The translations under genes and the position numbers were made by a program. Positions 5,843-11,883 of a stretch of DNA of 11,883 bases are shown piece by piece (within the stretch, counting starts at the first letter, position 1; each line of letters begins with the position of its first letter). Source of the stretch: DATLAN01 sp035527455 (GTDB taxonomy: Bacteria; Planctomycetota; Planctomycetia; Pirellulales; Thermoguttaceae); NCBI GenBank assembly GCA_035527455.1, contig DATLAN010000392.1:1-11883 (forward strand), written 5' to 3'. The notes under the pieces were generated by a model, which was not told where the DNA came from, ran no database searches, and saw only the letters and a list, made by a program, of their open reading frames with translations.

Positions 5843-6039
5843 CCTGCCCAAACCGTCCTTGACGGCGACCGGACTGCCAACAGCCGATAGGACCAGCCGG
5901 TGACGTCTGGACCGCCAAGAACACCGGTCGTCGTCAAAGACGTTTTCGGCGGACGCTGCCCGAGTCGAGTGAAGGGCCCTCGAGAAACCAGTCCGCCGTT
6001 TTGACATCCCAAGAATCAACCAGCAGAAGGAGCCGAGCC

Positions 6040-6150
6040 ATGTATCCGGTGATGCCTGCTGAGATGGTCAGTGAAGCGCTGCAGTTGGCGATCTATTTCG
6101 TCGCTGTAGTCGGGGCATTCTTGAGTTTCCTGCTGACCGCGAGAGCCTGA
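6040..6150 (+). CDS. 36-residue single-pass membrane ORF between flp and tadV
   Basis: ATG 6040 has a near-ideal Shine-Dalgarno AAGGAG (6027-6032) at 7 nt. The 36-residue product begins MYPVMPAEMVSEALQ, has one hydrophobic helix at about 16-33 (LAIYFVAVVGAFLSFLL) and ends TARA. No glycine/glutamate prepilin cleavage site is present, so it is not a second Flp pilin. Its position inside a Tad locus, 68 nt before tadV and on the same strand, suggests a small membrane accessory of pilus assembly. I do not recognise a family. The ribosome binding site, membrane-type composition and placement argue for a real gene; its shortness is the main doubt. Confidence 0.6.
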   Translation: MYPVMPAEMVSEALQLAIYFVAVVGAFLSFLLTARA

Positions 6151-6160
6151 TTGGAACGCA

Positions 6161-6174
6161 CCCCACGCGTGGGG
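6161..6174. promoter_or_regulatory. Perfect 14-bp palindrome upstream of tadV
   Basis: CCCCACGCGTGGGG lies in the 68-nt gap between the 36-residue ORF and tadV. In DNA it could be an operator; in RNA it would form CCCCA/TGGGG with the loop CGCG. No T-run follows, so it is not an intrinsic terminator. Function is unproven. Confidence 0.3.
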
Positions 6175-6218
6175 ATCGCAGAATCGACACCTCCCTGCTG
6201 AAGATGGAGAGTATTCTC

Positions 6219-6785
6219 ATGTTCGGACTGAACCCCTTCTCCGGTGCTCCCGCGGAAACATGGCACGTTTGGCTGATCGCGGTCGTACTGGTCGTGGCGG
6301 CGGTGATCGACGGATGGCGGCTGAAGGTCCCCAACTGGATCACGTTCCCGCTGGCCATCAGCGGCTGGATTTTCAGTGCCGTCTATTTCGGCTGGCCCGG
6401 CCTGGGTTGGAGCCTGGTCGGCACGGCCGTCGGCTTGGGCCTGTTGATGCCGGCCTACGCGATCGGCGGCATGGGCGCCGGCGACGTGAAGCTGCTGGCC
6501 GGAGTAGGAGCCTGGATCTGGGGAACCAACACCTTCCTGGCCTTCTGTCTTTCGGCCGTCATCGGCGGGGTGATCGCCGTGGGCATGGTCTTGTACCGGC
6601 GGAAATGGCAGCACCACAAGGGCCAATTCCTGGCAATCCTTACCGAGATCATGGTCGTCCGCGACCCGAACCAACTCTCGACGCTGGCCGCCGAGCGCAA
6701 GAGTTCGATGTTGCTGCTGCCTTATGGAATTCCGTTAGCCCTGGGAACGATCACCTACTTCATCTGGACGGGAATGCTGCTATGA
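6219..6785 (+). CDS. tadV: TadV/CpaA prepilin peptidase (A24 family)
   Basis: I prefer ATG 6219 (188 residues), because GGAGAG (6206-6211) sits 7 nt before it; ATG 6204 in the same frame has no ribosome binding site. The product is an inner-membrane aspartic protease that removes leader peptides from Flp and TadE-type pseudopilins. The two catalytic aspartates of the A24 family are visible: D31 in AAVIDGWRLKVPNW and D89 in the GxGD motif of GGMGAGDVKLL. About five or six hydrophobic segments span the protein. There is no N-terminal methylase domain, as is normal for the short TadV/CpaA type. A cytoplasmic loop follows YRRKWQHHKG. Its stop codon overlaps the tadE start (ATGA at 6782-6785), indicating translational coupling. 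The family call is firm. Confidence 0.93.
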   Translation: MFGLNPFSGAPAETWHVWLIAVVLVVAAVIDGWRLKVPNWITFPLAISGWIFSAVYFGWPGLGWSLVGTAVGLGLLMPAYAIGGMGAGDVKLLAGVGAWIWGTNTFLAFCLSAVIGGVIAVGMVLYRRKWQHHKGQFLAILTEIMVVRDPNQLSTLAAERKSSMLLLPYGIPLALGTITYFIWTGMLL

Positions 6786-7318
6786 GACTGCCTAGATTGC
6801 CCAGCTTCGGGAGGTCGCACATTCTCTCTTGCCGGTCGCGGTTCTCGGGTGAGCAAAACACGCCTGAAAACGGAGATAAGCTGGAGAAAGTTTTTCGGTC
6901 GTGCCGAATAAACCGACGAGGGGCGGCTGCCGTCGAGTTCGCTATCGTTGCGCCCATCTTCTTCCTGATGATCATGGGAATGATCGAGTTTGGACGACTG
7001 GTGATGGTCCAGCAGATTTTGACCAATGCGGCGAGAGAAGGAGCACGGCTTGCGATACTCGACGACCCGAGGGAAGGCTCGGTGGTCACCGACTCGGTGG
7101 TCGGTGCCGTGGAGCAGTACTTGGAAGGCGGATCCATATCGGGTGCGACTGTAACGGTCACGCCAGATCCGCCCAATTCAGCCGGTTATGGCGAACCGGT
7201 GACCGTTTCCGTTGAAGTTCCTTTCGATCAAGTAAGTTGGTTGCCGGCGACGTTCTTTAGCAGAGACGGGAAGAAGTTGTCTGCCAGTACCGTGATGCGT
7301 CGAGAAACCGTGCAATAG
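6782..7318 (+). CDS. tadE: TadE-like pseudopilin
   Basis: The protein has 178 residues. ATG 6782 overlaps the tadV stop (ATGA), so it is probably read by translational coupling. The frame is open further upstream inside tadV, but that part is the shadow of tadV. The diagnostic TadE segment is RRGAAAVEFAIVAPIFFLMI (45-64), with a prepilin-type cut expected after G47 and Glu at mature position +5. A membrane helix follows, then FGRLVMVQQILTNAAREGARLA (split as FGR 70-72 and QQILTNAAREGARLA 77-91), the usual TadE helix. The C-terminal part is a beta-rich periplasmic domain (VTVTPDPPN, VTVSVEVPF). TadE pseudopilins take part in Tad pilus assembly in the envelope. The 47-residue leader before the cut site is long, and no later ATG or GTG in frame would shorten it. 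Confidence 0.9.
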   Translation: MRLPRLPSFGRSHILSCRSRFSGEQNTPENGDKLEKVFRSCRINRRGAAAVEFAIVAPIFFLMIMGMIEFGRLVMVQQILTNAAREGARLAILDDPREGSVVTDSVVGAVEQYLEGGSISGATVTVTPDPPNSAGYGEPVTVSVEVPFDQVSWLPATFFSRDGKKLSASTVMRRETVQ

Positions 7319-7392
7319 GCCCCGTTCCGCCGCGCCGGACCCGATCCGGCCGGTTCCCGTTTTGAGCCAAGTAAGGGCCCCTGGGTAGATCC

Positions 7393-8535
7393 ATGCGAGC
7401 GAAATCACTAGCCTTGCTTGTGTTGGCGCTGGGCTGCGGCCTGGTGGCCTCGATCGGCATCACGCAGGTGATGTCCAACAAAGACGATACGGTGGCACCC
7501 GCCGCGGACGAGCAGACCGTCTTCGTGACCAAGCAGCAGGTCCCGGCCGGGACGCCTCTGACGGCCGAAGTGCTCCGGCTGGAAAACTGGCCCGTGGACA
7601 AGGTCCCGGAAGGGGTTTTGACGAAAATCGAAGACATCGAGGGTCGGCTGACCAAGATGACGCTGGTGGCCGGGCTGCCGGTGGTCGATAGCAATCTCTT
7701 TGGCCAAGGGGAAGGGAGCACCCCGTTTATCGACATTCCCCCAGGATACCGCGCCCTGTCGGTTCGGGTCGACATCGTCACGGGCGGTGCGAACATGATC
7801 AAGCCGCACGACCGGGTCGACCTCTTCTGGCACGTGACGCGCAATCCGGCCAAGGGGATCCCCGACACCCGGATGGTGGCGCTGCTGCAGGGCGTGAAGG
7901 TCTTTGCCGTCAACGACGTGAGCGACGTCTCGACGGAGGACGACCGTCGGCCGTCGATCAAGGCGGCGACCGTTTCCTTGCTGGTCACGCCCGAACAGGC
8001 CATGAAAGTGGCGCTGGCTTCCGAGGAGGGCACACTGCGCTTGGTGCCGCGAAATCCCATCGACAAGGAGGCGGCCGAGTACGCCGCCATGTCGCTCGCC
8101 GACCTGTTGGGTGACGGCACCGAGGCGGCCGATCGCAACGCGGACACGCCGCAGGAAGAACCGCTGGTCGATGGAGGACTGCTCGACCTGATCAAACGAC
8201 AAGCCCGGAAGGCCGTCGAGCCCGTGCTGGCCCAACCGAACATCGACATCACCGAACCCGAGCCGGCCAAAGAGACCTGGAAGATCCGGCTGGTGATGGG
8301 ACCGACCATCCAGGACATGGAACTCGTGGCCGACGAAGCGGATCCGGGCGAGGGCGGCAAGTACTGGCGATTGAAGGAAGCCGGTTTCGACGCCGGTTTC
8401 GCCACGGCCAGCGACCCCGGTTCGAGCGTGACGAATCCTCTTGCTCCGCCGGAACCGGGAGCAGAACAGGGTCCTGAAGAGGAAGGGACGGAAGGAGAAG
8501 AAGGCTCAGAAGAGGAGATGGGTAGCGACAGCTAA
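7393..8535 (+). CDS. cpaB: CpaB/RcpC, Tad pilus periplasmic protein with SAF domain
   Basis: The protein has 380 residues. ATG 7393 has only a weak ribosome binding site (GGGTAG about 6 nt upstream). Residues 5-27 are a signal anchor. Residues about 42-102 form an SAF domain (TVFVTKQQVPAGTPLTAEVL, then LRLENWP). Residues about 118-220 form the RcpC/CpaB-type domain: GYRALSVRVDIVTGGANMI, then KPHDRVDLFW, a loop, and VTPEQAMKVALASEEGTLRL. The family is thought to work with the CpaC/RcpA secretin in the outer-membrane pore, possibly contacting peptidoglycan. This copy is longer than many because of a variable region after 225 and a strongly acidic tail (from about 350, rich in Glu and Gly, ending MGSDS). 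It is followed by a 160-bp repeat-rich gap before the secretin gene. Confidence 0.92.
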   Translation: MRAKSLALLVLALGCGLVASIGITQVMSNKDDTVAPAADEQTVFVTKQQVPAGTPLTAEVLRLENWPVDKVPEGVLTKIEDIEGRLTKMTLVAGLPVVDSNLFGQGEGSTPFIDIPPGYRALSVRVDIVTGGANMIKPHDRVDLFWHVTRNPAKGIPDTRMVALLQGVKVFAVNDVSDVSTEDDRRPSIKAATVSLLVTPEQAMKVALASEEGTLRLVPRNPIDKEAAEYAAMSLADLLGDGTEAADRNADTPQEEPLVDGGLLDLIKRQARKAVEPVLAQPNIDITEPEPAKETWKIRLVMGPTIQDMELVADEADPGEGGKYWRLKEAGFDAGFATASDPGSSVTNPLAPPEPGAEQGPEEEGTEGEEGSEEEMGSDS

Positions 8536-8541
8536 GCCGAA

Positions 8542-8628
8542 AGTAGCCATCTCGCTCCGCGAGATGAAGCCTCGTCTCGCGGAGCGAGACGGCTACTATA
8601 TAGTCTCGCGGAGCGAGACGGCTACTAT
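8542..8628. repeat. Three copies of a 26-nt palindromic repeat inside the tad locus
   Basis: Two direct copies of a 26-nt word (8574-8599 and 8603-8628) begin GTCTCGCGGAGCGAGAC and end GGCTACTAT, with a 29-nt period. A third, diverged copy lies inverted at 8542-8567 (AGTAGCCATCTCGCTCCGCG). Each contains a self-complementary core CTCGCGGAGCGAG. No T-run is present. Similar CTCGCTCCGCGAG words are, from memory, common between planctomycete genes. The cluster could trim or stabilise the mRNA between cpaB and cpaC. Confidence 0.85.
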
Positions 8629-8749
8629 GTAACGGCCGGGAGCGTTTGGGCCCCACAAGCGACTCCGGCCGACTCGACGCGGAACGTCGACGACACGGAT
8701 GAACCTTTCCGGATGGGGAACGCCGGAAAACGTCGCAAGGAATTCAAGG

Positions 8750-10558
8750 ATGTTCAAGCAAGCTCTACGGCCGTTCTGGCCGCCTGTGACCGTTGGGATT
8801 CTGGTCGTAACCGCCGCGTTTTCGGTCTCGGTACAGGCTCAGCAGTATCCCTACGTCCCGCCGGCCGCCCCCGCGGCGAGCGCGCGCCTCGCCCAGGTTC
8901 CGTTTCCTCGGGTGGCCCAGGCCCCGCAAGTATCGAGCCAGCCGGGGCTGAGCTTCAAGGTGGAGCGTCCCAGCGAGCGGCTGGAGATGACGGTCAATAC
9001 CAGCCGCCGTCTGACCACCGAAGGCAACATCCGCGAAGCCCAGGTCAACAATCCCGATCTGTTGGACCTGCAACCGCTGGCGCCGAACCAGATCCAGGTG
9101 TCGGCCAAGACGCCCGGCGTGACCCAGATCCACCTGTTCGGCGTGGATGGGACGATCAACACGATCGACGTGATCGTCTATGCCGACGCCCAGGAGTTGC
9201 AGGCCGTGCTGCGCGCCCAGTTCCCCAACGCATCGCTGAAGATCTTGCCCGTGGCCAGCGGCGTGATCGTCTCCGGCTACGTCGACGAGCCGGAGGATAT
9301 CGACCTGATCGTCCGCACGGCGGAGGAGTTTTACCCCAAGGTGATCAACAAGATGCGGGTCAGCGGCGTGCAGCAGGTGGTGTTGCAGGTGAAGGTGATC
9401 GAGGTCTCGCGAACGAAGCTGCGGGCGTTGGGGTTCGACTTCGCGAAGTTCACCAACGGGAACGCGTTCATCTCGACGGCCGCGGGCCTCATTACCAGCG
9501 CGGCCAGCGGCGGAGTCGGCACCACCGGAAAAGAGACGCTCGGATTCAGCATCTTCGACGGCGGCAACGCCTTCTTCGGCGTGCTGGAGGCGCTGCGCGA
9601 AGACAAGCTGGCCAAGATCCTCTCGGAACCGAATATCGTGGCCGAGAGCGGCCGGCCCGCCTTTTTCCACGTGGGCGGCGAATTCGGCTACGAAGTGGCC
9701 GGCGGAATTACCGGACCGGCCGTCGAGTGGAAACAGTTCGGCACCCGGGTCGACTTCGTGCCGATCGTGTTGGGCAACGGCCGGGTGCGTCTGGAGGTTC
9801 GTGCGATGGTCAGCGAACGCGACGACTCCAACGCGGTGCGGGGGATTCCGGCCGTGAAAACGCGCGAGGTGGAGACGGGCGTGGAACTCGGGGCGGGCCA
9901 AACGCTGGCCATCGCCGGATTGGTGCAGAGCCGGACCGAGTCGCAGAATCGCGGTCTCCCCTGGATCAGCGAGGTCCCCTACCTCGGCGCGATGTTCCGG
10001 CGCGTGGAGAACCAGACCAACGAAGTCGAGCTGCTGATCCTGGTGACGCCCGAGCTGGTCGAACCCATGGACACGCACGAAGTTCCTCAATGTCTGCCGG
10101 GCCAACGGACGACCGAGCCCGGCGACTGGGATCTGTACTGGAGGGGCCACCTGGAAGTGCCGAATTGCGGCCCGGCTGAGATGGTCGAGCCCAACGGGCA
10201 GTTTTTCCCGGGCGCGGGGCCGTATCCGGCCGCGATTCCCGACGAGGGCATGATGATCGACCCGACGCAGGAGATCCCGGAGTCGGAGCCCGACAACTCG
10301 GTTCGCTTCACGTCGCCGCCTTCCGCGCCCATGTTCCCAAGAGCCACGGCACCTCCGGCGGCACCGTCTGGGCAGCCGGCCGGACTCCGGTCGCCGCCTT
10401 CGAGGCCGCTCGAACTTCCGGTCGACCTCAACCAGGGCGTCTCCTACAACCGATACATCCCTTCCGCCCGGCAAGTTCCGCCGACGACCACCCGCCACGA
10501 GGCGCAGAATCCCGAGTCGGGACTGATCGGGCCGATCGGATACGATGTCGTGAAGTAG
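8750..10558 (+). CDS. cpaC: CpaC/RcpA secretin, outer-membrane pore of the Tad pilus
   Basis: I prefer ATG 8750 (602 residues). AAGGA (8737-8741) is 8 nt upstream and the product then starts with a proper signal peptide (MFKQALRPFWPPVTVGILVV, cut near VQAQ). ATG 8699 in the same frame has no ribosome binding site. Residues about 68-146 are the pilus-formation N-terminal domain (VNTSRRLTTEGNIREAQVNN). A BON-like segment (GVIVSGYVDEPEDIDLIV) follows at about 171-188, then the secretin core at about 205-435. The late secretin signature is clear at about 379-417 (ELGAGQTLAIAGLV, then PWISEVPYLGAMFR). Secretins form the multimeric outer-membrane channel through which the pilus leaves. A proline-rich, probably disordered extension of about 160 residues follows the secretin core, which is longer than in standard CpaC. 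Upstream lies the repeat cluster, downstream tadZ. Confidence 0.94.
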   Translation: MFKQALRPFWPPVTVGILVVTAAFSVSVQAQQYPYVPPAAPAASARLAQVPFPRVAQAPQVSSQPGLSFKVERPSERLEMTVNTSRRLTTEGNIREAQVNNPDLLDLQPLAPNQIQVSAKTPGVTQIHLFGVDGTINTIDVIVYADAQELQAVLRAQFPNASLKILPVASGVIVSGYVDEPEDIDLIVRTAEEFYPKVINKMRVSGVQQVVLQVKVIEVSRTKLRALGFDFAKFTNGNAFISTAAGLITSAASGGVGTTGKETLGFSIFDGGNAFFGVLEALREDKLAKILSEPNIVAESGRPAFFHVGGEFGYEVAGGITGPAVEWKQFGTRVDFVPIVLGNGRVRLEVRAMVSERDDSNAVRGIPAVKTREVETGVELGAGQTLAIAGLVQSRTESQNRGLPWISEVPYLGAMFRRVENQTNEVELLILVTPELVEPMDTHEVPQCLPGQRTTEPGDWDLYWRGHLEVPNCGPAEMVEPNGQFFPGAGPYPAAIPDEGMMIDPTQEIPESEPDNSVRFTSPPSAPMFPRATAPPAAPSGQPAGLRSPPSRPLELPVDLNQGVSYNRYIPSARQVPPTTTRHEAQNPESGLIGPIGYDVVK

Positions 10559-10656
10559 TATTGCTGTAGTGATTTTCTCCTTCAAGAGCGGCTGGGGGAC
10601 TTTTCCCCACCGGCCCGCCTGAAGTCCAGAGTGCGGCTCCCCGAAGAACGACGACC

Positions 10657-11871
10657 ATGAGCAACGTCCTCCGACTGGCAATCGTCGACCCCAACGACTC
10701 GAAGCGCGAAGCACTCAAGCGCATGTTGTTGGGCATGGACATGATTTGGCTGGAAGCCGAGTGTTCCCGTTACGAGTTCTTCGCCGACGTGGTGGCTCAG
10801 ACCAACCCCGAGATCGGCCTGGTGGCCATCGATGAAGACCCGAAGAAGGGCCTGGAGCTGGTTGCCCGGCTGAACGAAACCTCGCCGAAGTGTTCCGTCT
10901 TGGTGGTCAGTTCCTCGAACGACGGGACGCTGATTCTGCAGGCGATGCGGGCCGGGGCCAAGGAGTTTCTCACCGAACCGGTACGCATCGAGGACCTGCT
11001 GGGGGCCTTGGGACGGATCAACGAACGCCACGGCGGACCTGGGGAGAAGAAATCGCGCCGATGCCAGACGATCGCGGTGGCCGGGGCCGTCGGCGGAGTC
11101 GGCACGACCAGCCTGGCGGTCAACATCGGTTGCATCCTGGCCCAAGACAAAGTCAACTCGGTCGGCCTGGTCGACCTCGATCTCTGCCTGGGCGACGCGG
11201 ACGTCTTCCTCGACACCATTCCCGACTATACCCTGGTCGACGTGGCCCAGAACGTCAGCCGGCTCGACTTCTCGCTGCTGAAGCGGTCGTTGACCAAACA
11301 TTCCTCGGGCCTCTATCTGCTGCCGCGGCCCGTGCAGTTGGAAGACATCGGTCTGGTAACGCCGCAGGATCTGCAGCGCGTGATCGGGCTGCTGAAGGCC
11401 ACCTTCACGCACCTGGTGCTCGATCTGTCGAAAAGCTACAGCGCGATCGACCTGATCGCGCTGGAAACGGCCGACCACATCCTGTTGGTCACTCAGCTCG
11501 ACCTGCCTTGTCTGCGAAACGTGGTTCGTCTGATGATGTCGTTCGGCGAAATGGACAACATGGCCGACAAGGTGAAGATCGTGGTGAATCGGGTGGGCCT
11601 GGAAAGCGGCCAGATCACGCTGAAGAAGTCCGAAGAGACGATCGGCAAAGAGGTCTTCTGGCAAGTGCCCAACGACTACCGGACCATGGTCGACGTACGC
11701 AACAACGGCGTACCCCTGATCGAGCAGGCCCCCAAAGCCGCTATCACCCAGTCGATCATGGCCTTGACCGAGGCGATCCTCAGCGACGGGTCCGTCGCTC
11801 CCGACGTATCGGCCAAGCGGCGCGGCTTCAGCCGTCTCTTCTCCGGCTGGGGGAGCAAGAGCGGGAAGTGA
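10657..11871 (+). CDS. tadZ: TadZ/CpaE, receiver-like plus MinD/ParA-like localisation protein
   Basis: The protein has 404 residues. ATG 10657 has a weak purine-rich stretch (GAAGAA, 10644-10649) upstream. Residues 1-125 form a receiver-like domain: IVDPND (9-14), AIDEDP (57-62, with D59 near the phospho-acceptor place), and AGAKEFLTEP (99-108), where E107 replaces the usual lysine, so it may be a pseudo-receiver. Residues about 135-385 are a ParA/MinD-type ATPase domain. Its Walker A is atypical: GAVGGVGTTS (143-152) has V and T where canonical members have lysines. Such degeneracy is known in TadZ/CpaE. LVDLDL (171-176) and the later LVLDLSKS (253-260) keep the other motifs. TadZ proteins place the Tad machine at the cell pole and are cytoplasmic. 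The stop lies 12 nt from the window edge; tadA and later genes would be expected beyond. Confidence 0.93.
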   Translation: MSNVLRLAIVDPNDSKREALKRMLLGMDMIWLEAECSRYEFFADVVAQTNPEIGLVAIDEDPKKGLELVARLNETSPKCSVLVVSSSNDGTLILQAMRAGAKEFLTEPVRIEDLLGALGRINERHGGPGEKKSRRCQTIAVAGAVGGVGTTSLAVNIGCILAQDKVNSVGLVDLDLCLGDADVFLDTIPDYTLVDVAQNVSRLDFSLLKRSLTKHSSGLYLLPRPVQLEDIGLVTPQDLQRVIGLLKATFTHLVLDLSKSYSAIDLIALETADHILLVTQLDLPCLRNVVRLMMSFGEMDNMADKVKIVVNRVGLESGQITLKKSEETIGKEVFWQVPNDYRTMVDVRNNGVPLIEQAPKAAITQSIMALTEAILSDGSVAPDVSAKRRGFSRLFSGWGSKSGK

Positions 11872-11883
11872 GCGGCGGCCGAA

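Noticed and set aside
5163..5924. 253-codon minus-strand frame across flp and its leader
   Set aside because: It lies opposite the riboswitch, flp and its terminator, and its translation shows no domain.
6001..6023. TTGACA at 6001 as a promoter for the assembly genes
   Set aside because: No -10-like hexamer at 15-19 nt, and initiation would fall on the ribosome binding site of the 36-residue ORF.
7334..7350. Hairpin GCCGGA/TCCGGC after tadE as a terminator
   Set aside because: Only 6 bp, and the nearest T-run (TTTT) is 11 nt away; it also lies within an apparent operon.
8542..8628. CRISPR array
   Set aside because: Copies are palindromic, one is inverted, and the gaps of 3-6 nt cannot be spacers.
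8713..10179. 488-codon + frame overlapping the secretin gene
   Set aside because: Off-frame Arg/Gly-rich translation; the secretin frame carries signal peptide and secretin signature.
8765..10714. 649-codon minus-strand frame opposite cpaC
   Set aside because: His/Arg/Asp-rich antisense translation with no family motif; a shadow of GC-rich coding sequence.
10582..11664. 360-codon minus-strand frame opposite tadZ
   Set aside because: Antisense shadow; TadZ motifs are clear on the + strand.

Overview
The window looks like a chromosomal piece of a planctomycete, probably from the Pirellulales side of the phylum. This is an inference from high GC, short palindromic repeats of the GTAGGTCAGG and GTCTCGCGGAGCGAGAC types between genes, a secreted GH172/DUF2961 protein, and the form of the Tad genes. 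All genes I can support are on the + strand.

The left half (1-4831) holds separate single-gene units divided by palindromes. In order they are: the 3' end of a protein of uncertain type (1-222); an exported GH172 (DUF2961) glycoside hydrolase-like protein (319-1431); a small membrane protein whose 5' end may be frameshifted (1556-1906); an exported multidomain clan GH-A glycosidase-like protein with a C-terminal carbohydrate-binding-like domain (2183-3928); and an exported protein of unknown function with a conserved-looking C-terminal domain (4044-4730). Two related GTAGGTCAGG palindromes (1475-1530, 3983-4016) and a 100-bp inverted-repeat element (4732-4831) lie between these units.

The right half (5061-11871) is the front of a Tad (tight adherence/Flp) pilus locus. 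It runs: flp pilin (5506-5685), a 36-residue single-pass membrane ORF (6040-6150), tadV/cpaA prepilin peptidase (6219-6785), tadE pseudopilin (6782-7318), cpaB/rcpC (7393-8535), cpaC/rcpA secretin (8750-10558) and tadZ/cpaE (10657-11871). The ATPase and platform genes (tadA/B/C) would be expected beyond the right edge. The pilin is made as a short transcript ended by a strong terminator (5755-5796), so flp can be expressed far above the machinery genes.

The most interesting signal is in the roughly 440-nt non-coding leader of flp. Positions 5239-5323 match the class I cyclic-di-GMP riboswitch (GEMM-I) core closely, with GGGCAAACC, a GNRA-capped hairpin, GCGCAAAGCC, and a GGTTGCCGA tail. A further long closing helix and an extra hairpin sit around and just after it. 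The window therefore suggests direct RNA-level control of Tad pilin synthesis by c-di-GMP. Neither flp nor the 36-residue ORF would be found by a gene caller with a 60-codon cut-off.
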